A stretch of DNA of 8,099 bases from Clostridia bacterium (GTDB taxonomy: Bacteria > Bacillota_A > Clostridia > Oscillospirales > CAG-272), in NCBI GenBank assembly GCA_017462125.1, contig JAFTRQ010000161.1, forward strand, positions 1-8,099. Reading direction: 5' to 3'. The first letter of the stretch is position 1. Each line of letters opens with the position of its first letter. This document shows, piece by piece, positions 6,101 to 8,099 of the stretch. The translations under genes were made by a program, and so were the position numbers. The notes beneath the pieces were generated by a model that made no database searches, was not told where the DNA came from, and saw only the letters and a list, made by a program, of their open reading frames with translations.

Positions 6101-6530
6101 GTCGATACTGAAGGAGTGCCGCGCGTGCGGAGAGTGGATGAAGGACAGATCAACTCGGGACGAGATACTGAAGGGCGCGGTAAGGCTGATAGAATGTCTG
6201 CTCGACGGGTGGTATCCGAGCGATTACCAAAAGGACGGAAAGTCGGTCGGGGATTTTGCCCGTTCCATGGTTCTTGCAGAGGGCACGTACATGCTCGCCT
6301 GCGACCCTGCTCAGCGTACCCCCGAGATCAAGTACCGCCTCTATCTTATCCGCGCGCTGTGCACCGTATTCATGCGCGAAAACGAGGCGGAAAGAGAGTC
6401 CGCCGCGTACGAACAGAAGCTTTCGATCATAGACATAGAAAAATATCTCGACAGCCATAGTGAGCAAACGGGCGAGTATATCTTTCGTCTGAGACGCCTG
6501 CTCGAGTGGAATAAGAATTTCACCGTTTGA
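3123..6530 (+). CDS. DUF4062-STAND (NACHT-like) NTPase, putative defence sensor
   Basis: This 1135-residue cytoplasmic protein starts with a DUF4062 domain (about 1-125): FFVSSTFKDMQGERD (6-20), VDFVDLRWGIS (41-51), C68-L-D-E-I, GERYGWMP (84-91). That order is typical of TEP1-like and bacterial STAND proteins. A linker leads to a STAND NTPase: degenerate Walker A GENGCGMSS (263-271), Walker B IYFLIDG (349-355, D354), a sensor-like strand FFITSNYE (382-389) and a winged-helix-like FSHEQIRSA (591-599). In the P-loop the essential lysine is Met269. Residues 650-1135 are predicted helical, with no WD40, ankyrin or clear TPR signature. By family knowledge, DUF4062 is a likely effector or signalling module, the NTPase a switch and the C-terminus a sensor; anti-phage defence is inferred. 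AGAGG lies seven bases before the ATG. The gene stands alone between direct repeats, and its base and codon use differ from both neighbours. Confidence 0.85.
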   Translation: MDNISFFVSSTFKDMQGERDALHRVIIPEFREFARGYGRSVDFVDLRWGISTDGTEGNESSDKILSVCLDEIELCSPYQIVILGERYGWMPSPEQLARTAERKSFTLESDMISVTELEILYGMYKNRGMLDRCIFCLRDPLDPSLLSEEERALYISEDEGDRERMRRLKEKISAHPDINTIRYTLDLSRETGRYDDFTAKLTARIYNILKSEWGELKRKSWIERQYEEDRMISNQLCSRFTARTELVDTLEEHLSTDFLVPMGENGCGMSSIAAKLGERLREKGHSVRNIYCGNAFCSDTEQLIKIMYAQIAGADAEEEFSAVAPGGGECERWKEKWDEAAAKYDGEKIYFLIDGIHHLDADAAFERSDFLPSNGCSRKISFFITSNYETAMNPIAVEQMNRWCDFYDVGNCSESDLRDIITSRLRAEHKQIGEAVMQALLSHPLITNMICLELILQNILNLNGDDFAEINELERTMDGNSAISAYLCNAVREHPAVETELISFWLFRSIGTLSDFDEEEEKRLLCMMSFFAGAMSGLSSGELSDMADYLRTVVPCESEYSDAWWEEVRFVRLRRYLGPMLRKTAEGRYTFSHEQIRSAVFADPTVRLLGSIPIYWYRALGESSPLGQENFLPSILMYLTVGRTDESIRGELENEFTRRAESVYVLSRSEDGADAAEGSRRLARTMRGLRRCLISSDGERRAELMCDMMKRLASSGAPLQDDRLSGLFFGLSSRLKTADPYEKSIKLSMHIALARGYAEWELSDGRYPAPKLDKRMRNSELGVYKEWTRIQRRGLALIYTDACRLYYDIRYAIADGYRTVKPAWDWSELRDKTAHYLNLFASEIDTMRNHYCSQICLMDADMKLPSDPVIAYYALQSAENFNKSLINGISSGRSNARDFVMGHYVNDMMDTANAYILLARVNEGMETPMKSDVLRFFAVDLCKKMIRKLKWKRFIKKPVDLEPSIRIKYLSTYYYALYYNTISLKQHYVDTLWSILKECRACGEWMKDRSTRDEILKGAVRLIECLLDGWYPSDYQKDGKSVGDFARSMVLAEGTYMLACDPAQRTPEIKYRLYLIRALCTVFMRENEAERESAAYEQKLSIIDIEKYLDSHSEQTGEYIFRLRRLLEWNKNFTV

Positions 6531-6744
6531 TGCGTCACGGCCCCGCCAATGCAGAAATGTTCTTAGCGAAGTTTTTTCTAACACAGAAAAACATACGGCA
6601 TTAGAACCAGCATCGCATTTGTGCGTACAAATGCAGTTGGGCGGAAGCCCAAACCCGCTTACAGCAGAAATGAGAAGGCTCAAACGAATGAGCAGGGTTC
6701 CTAAGGACAGTTATCTTTAATTAAAACGGAATTTGGCACACAAA
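6531..6744. other. Hairpin-rich non-coding region downstream of the STAND gene
   Basis: No convincing gene is present. Several perfect stems occur in a row: TTTTTCT/AGAAAAA (6573-6591, loop 5), GCATTTGT/ACAAATGC (6615-6634, loop GCGT), TTGGGC/GCCCAA with a GGAA tetraloop (6637-6652), GCTCA/TGAGC (6678-6693) and GGAATTTG/CAAATTCC (6728-6748, loop 5, running into the right 29-bp repeat). None is followed by a proper T-tract, so there is no clear terminator for the STAND gene. The region could be the 3' part of the STAND transcript, a separate non-coding RNA, or repeat debris like that at 2700-3000. Confidence 0.5.
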
Positions 6745-6773
6745 TTCCCTGCTTGTCATGGTATAAGACAAAA
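6745..6773 (+). repeat. Right copy of the 29-bp direct repeat flanking the STAND gene
   Basis: TTCCCTGCTTGT, then CAT, then GGTATAAGACAAAA, matching 2737-2765 at 27 of 29 positions. Like the left copy, it is entered by a hairpin (GGAATTTG/CAAATTCC) whose 3' arm is shared with the repeat. After 18 more bases an IS3-family element begins, so whatever originally followed the right copy has been displaced. Confidence 0.8.
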
Positions 6774-6791
6774 GTAAAAGAAGCGCGAAAA

Positions 6792-6816
6792 TGATATGCA
6801 CCCCAAAAGTTAGACA
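6792..6816 (+). repeat. Left terminal inverted repeat of the IS3 element
   Basis: TGATATGCACCCCAAAAG continues to TTAGACA. Against the inverted right end it matches at 20 of 25 positions, with the shared core ACCCCAAA and TTAGACA. It begins with TG as IS3 tips do. Its first six bases, TGATAT, equal the constant part of the 24-bp array at 2818-2896, so the exact outer edge could be influenced by host sequence. Confidence 0.7.
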
Positions 6817-6830
6817 CTTTTGGAGGTGCA
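6797..6830 (+). promoter_or_regulatory. Hairpin sequestering the orfA ribosome binding site
   Basis: TGCACCCCAAAAGT (6797-6810) pairs with 6816-6830 over 14 bp with a single bulged A (6824) and a TAGAC loop. The 3' arm contains GGAGG (6822-6826), the only ribosome binding site for orfA. Transcripts entering from outside the element contain both arms and would mask the site; a transcript starting within the stem would not. This protects the host from read-through activation, as known in other IS families; here it is inferred from the fold. Confidence 0.65.
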
Positions 6831-6838
6831 TATTTTTT

Positions 6839-7228
6839 ATGGGTAAAACAGGAAGGAAAAACAAAGTTTATAGTGCAGAATTTAAAATAGGTGTTATAAT
6901 GGATATGCGTGAACATCGTTTGGGTTTTAGAGAAACTGCACGAAAATACAAATTAACAGTGACTTCGGAAGCTTCGGCGGCAATTATGGTTCAACGGTGG
7001 GAACGCATATATTTGGAAGAAGGAGCCGAAGGTCTAATGAAAGAAAGACGAGGCAGAGCTTGTTCTGCTAGCGGAACAAGAAAAGGCAGACCGCCTAAGT
7101 TGGATAAAAAGATTGAAGAAGATTTAATTGCCGAAAACCAGCGACTTCGTATGGAGATAGAATACCTAAAAAAACTGAGTGCCTTAGTTCTTGCGGAAGA
7201 GCGAGAGAACGGCAAAAAGCAAAAATGA
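6839..7228 (+). CDS. IS3-family transposase OrfA (HTH/leucine-zipper subunit)
   Basis: The 129-residue product is the DNA-binding partner of the IS3 transposase, recognising the terminal repeats. It starts MGKTGRKNKVYSAEFK, followed by a helix-turn-helix region (LGFRETARKYKL), a second helical segment (MVQRWERIYLEEGAEGL), a basic stretch (GTRKGRPPKL) and a C-terminal leucine-zipper-like coiled coil (IAENQRLRMEIEYLKKLSALV). This is the IS150-type OrfA pattern. I chose the ATG at 6839 because GGAGG precedes it by 12 bases; an in-frame ATG at 6791 would begin outside the element. Its stop overlaps the orfB start as ATGA. Confidence 0.88.
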   Translation: MGKTGRKNKVYSAEFKIGVIMDMREHRLGFRETARKYKLTVTSEASAAIMVQRWERIYLEEGAEGLMKERRGRACSASGTRKGRPPKLDKKIEEDLIAENQRLRMEIEYLKKLSALVLAEERENGKKQK

Positions 7229-7244
7229 TCTCTGAACTAAGGCA
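7180..7244 (+). promoter_or_regulatory. Long-range stem bracketing the orfA/orfB junction
   Basis: TGCCTTAGTTC (7180-7190) is perfectly complementary to GAACTAAGGCA (7234-7244). The 43-nt loop holds the A-rich stretch GGCAAAAAGCAAAAATGA with the orfA stop and the orfB start. OrfB lies in the -1 frame relative to OrfA, and a -1 slip on AAA next to the stop would place ATG of orfB as the next codon. The stem may stimulate frameshifting or control reinitiation. Both arms lie in coding sequence, which makes the perfect match more notable. Confidence 0.5.
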
Positions 7245-8064
7245 AAAGTATCCGCTAAAAGAATTATTGAAACTGTCCGGACTTGCCCGCAGCACATACT
7301 ATTACTATTTAAAACAACCAAGAATAGATAAATACGAGTGTGAAAAGCAAGAAATACAAGATATTTTTAATGCTAACAAAGGCAGATATGGATACCGTAG
7401 AATTACAATAGCTATGCGTAATAAAGGCTATGCTATTAACCATAAAACAGTACAAAAACTAATGACTCACCTTGGTTTAAAAGGCAAACAGCGCAAGAAC
7501 AATAAATACCATTCTTACAAAGGAACTGTTGGAAAAGTTGCGGACAATTTGCTCAATAGAGATTTTTCGGCAAGCAAACCATTTGAAAAGATAACAACAG
7601 ATGTTACACAATTTAATGTTTGTGATGAGAAAATATATCTTTCTCCTGTTTTGGATTTGTTTAATAATGAAATTGTATCTTATTCTATTTCAACAAGTCC
7701 TAACTTGTGGCAAATACGAGAAATGTTAGATGGTTTATTTGAAAAACTGCCTGCCGATGCAACACCGGTATTTCACTCTGACCAGGGTTGGCAGTACCAA
7801 CATGCAGAATACCAACGGTTACTCGCCGAGCATAACATTACGCAAAGTATGTCACGCAAAGGCAATTGTATGGATAATGGTGCTATGGAAAATTTCTTTG
7901 GAAGATTAAAGGTCGAAATGTTCTACGGTGAAAAATTCGAAAGCGTTAACGCTTTCATTGATGAATTAAAGAAATATATTTATTACTACAACAACGAAAG
8001 AATTTCCTTAAAACTAAAAGGAATGAGTCCAGTACAATACCGAACTCATTCTCTAACAATTTAA
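7225..8064 (+). CDS. IS3-family transposase OrfB (DDE catalytic subunit, IS150-like)
   Basis: The 279-residue product is the catalytic subunit that cuts and joins the element's ends in the copy-out-paste-in pathway of the family. An HTH_21-type N-terminus includes GRYGYRRITIAMRNKGY (53-69). The integrase core follows: D126 in TTDVTQF, D186 in HSDQGWQY and E222 in MENFFGRLK, with exactly 35 residues between the second D and E, the IS3 hallmark. The C-terminus YIYYYNNERISLKLKGMSP is also typical. Length is normal for IS150-group OrfB. The ATG at 7225 overlaps the orfA TGA by three bases. The active form may be an OrfAB fusion made by -1 frameshifting near 7221-7226. All catalytic residues are present, so activity is plausible. 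Confidence 0.93.
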   Translation: MISELRQKYPLKELLKLSGLARSTYYYYLKQPRIDKYECEKQEIQDIFNANKGRYGYRRITIAMRNKGYAINHKTVQKLMTHLGLKGKQRKNNKYHSYKGTVGKVADNLLNRDFSASKPFEKITTDVTQFNVCDEKIYLSPVLDLFNNEIVSYSISTSPNLWQIREMLDGLFEKLPADATPVFHSDQGWQYQHAEYQRLLAEHNITQSMSRKGNCMDNGAMENFFGRLKVEMFYGEKFESVNAFIDELKKYIYYYNNERISLKLKGMSPVQYRTHSLTI

Positions 8065-8074
8065 TATTTAATTT

Positions 8075-8099
8075 TGTCTAAACTTTGGGGTTCACTTCA
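8075..8099 (-). repeat. Right terminal inverted repeat of the IS3 element
   Basis: The minus strand from 8099 reads TGAAGTGAACCCCAAAG and continues to TTTAGACA. It pairs with the left repeat at 20 of 25 positions. It starts 10 bp after the orfB stop codon. Confidence 0.7.

Larger units (their letters stand above)
6792..8099 (+). mobile_element. Complete IS3-family (IS150-like) insertion sequence
   Basis: The element spans 1308 bp between imperfect terminal inverted repeats. It encodes overlapping orfA (6839-7228) and orfB (7225-8064), the usual IS3 organisation. The OrfB product has the D-D-35-E triad. It is far more AT-rich than the STAND gene to its left. No frameshift or stop interrupts either gene, so it looks recently active. 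The right tip is the last base of the window, so a target duplication cannot be verified. This element is not the same as the decayed one at the left edge: their tips and OrfA N-termini differ. Confidence 0.85.

Noticed and set aside
6753..6767. Promoter for the IS from the right 29-bp repeat (TTGTCA, TGGTATAAG)
   Set aside because: The candidate boxes overlap or are badly spaced; only an extended -10-like TGGTATAAG remains, and the left copy of the repeat lacks its TG.

Overview
The window looks like a stretch of a Firmicutes chromosome, most likely from an anaerobic gut member of the class Clostridia. The main clues are the CD3324-type helix-turn-helix protein, GGAGG-like ribosome binding sites, sigma-A-type promoters and two IS3-family elements of the low-GC Gram-positive type. 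This placement is an inference from family resemblance and sequence style, not a database match.

Layout. Positions 1-283 hold the end of a decayed IS3-family element on the minus strand; it is internally deleted and runs off the left edge. A strong promoter (356-384) then drives a compact DEAD-box RNA helicase (415-1575). Next come a CD3324-type HTH/ParB-like fusion protein (1659-2423) and, overlapping its end, a broken endonuclease/exonuclease/phosphatase (EEP) gene (2395-2805) that has an in-frame amber codon and has lost its C-terminal part. From about 2700 to 3010 the DNA is non-coding and crowded with palindromes. It includes an array in which GTGATAT recurs every 24 bp, each followed by a different 7-bp stem with a 3-nt loop.

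The centre of interest is a single 1135-residue gene (3123-6530) with its own promoter and an operator-like inverted repeat. It encodes a DUF4062 N-terminal domain, a STAND/NACHT-type NTPase domain and a long uncharacterised helical C-terminus. This architecture is typical of prokaryotic STAND immune sensors and of metazoan TEP1-like proteins, so a role in anti-phage defence is the leading hypothesis. The Walker A lysine is replaced by methionine. The gene has no protein-coding partner and sits between two imperfect 29-bp direct repeats (2737-2765 and 6745-6773), each preceded by its own hairpin. It therefore looks like a one-gene cassette dropped into the EEP gene. Downstream (6531-6791) is a second hairpin-rich non-coding region.

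The right edge (6792-8099) is an apparently intact IS3-family (IS150-like) insertion sequence with orfA, orfB, terminal inverted repeats and a complete D-D-35-E triad. It begins 18 bp past the second 29-bp repeat. Both IS3 elements place the transposase ribosome binding site inside a hairpin at the element's end, and the intact element has an 11-bp perfect inverted repeat bracketing the orfA/orfB junction.

The helicase region, the STAND gene and the right-hand IS differ visibly in codon and base usage, so the window reads as a mosaic of horizontally acquired pieces around an ordinary helicase gene.
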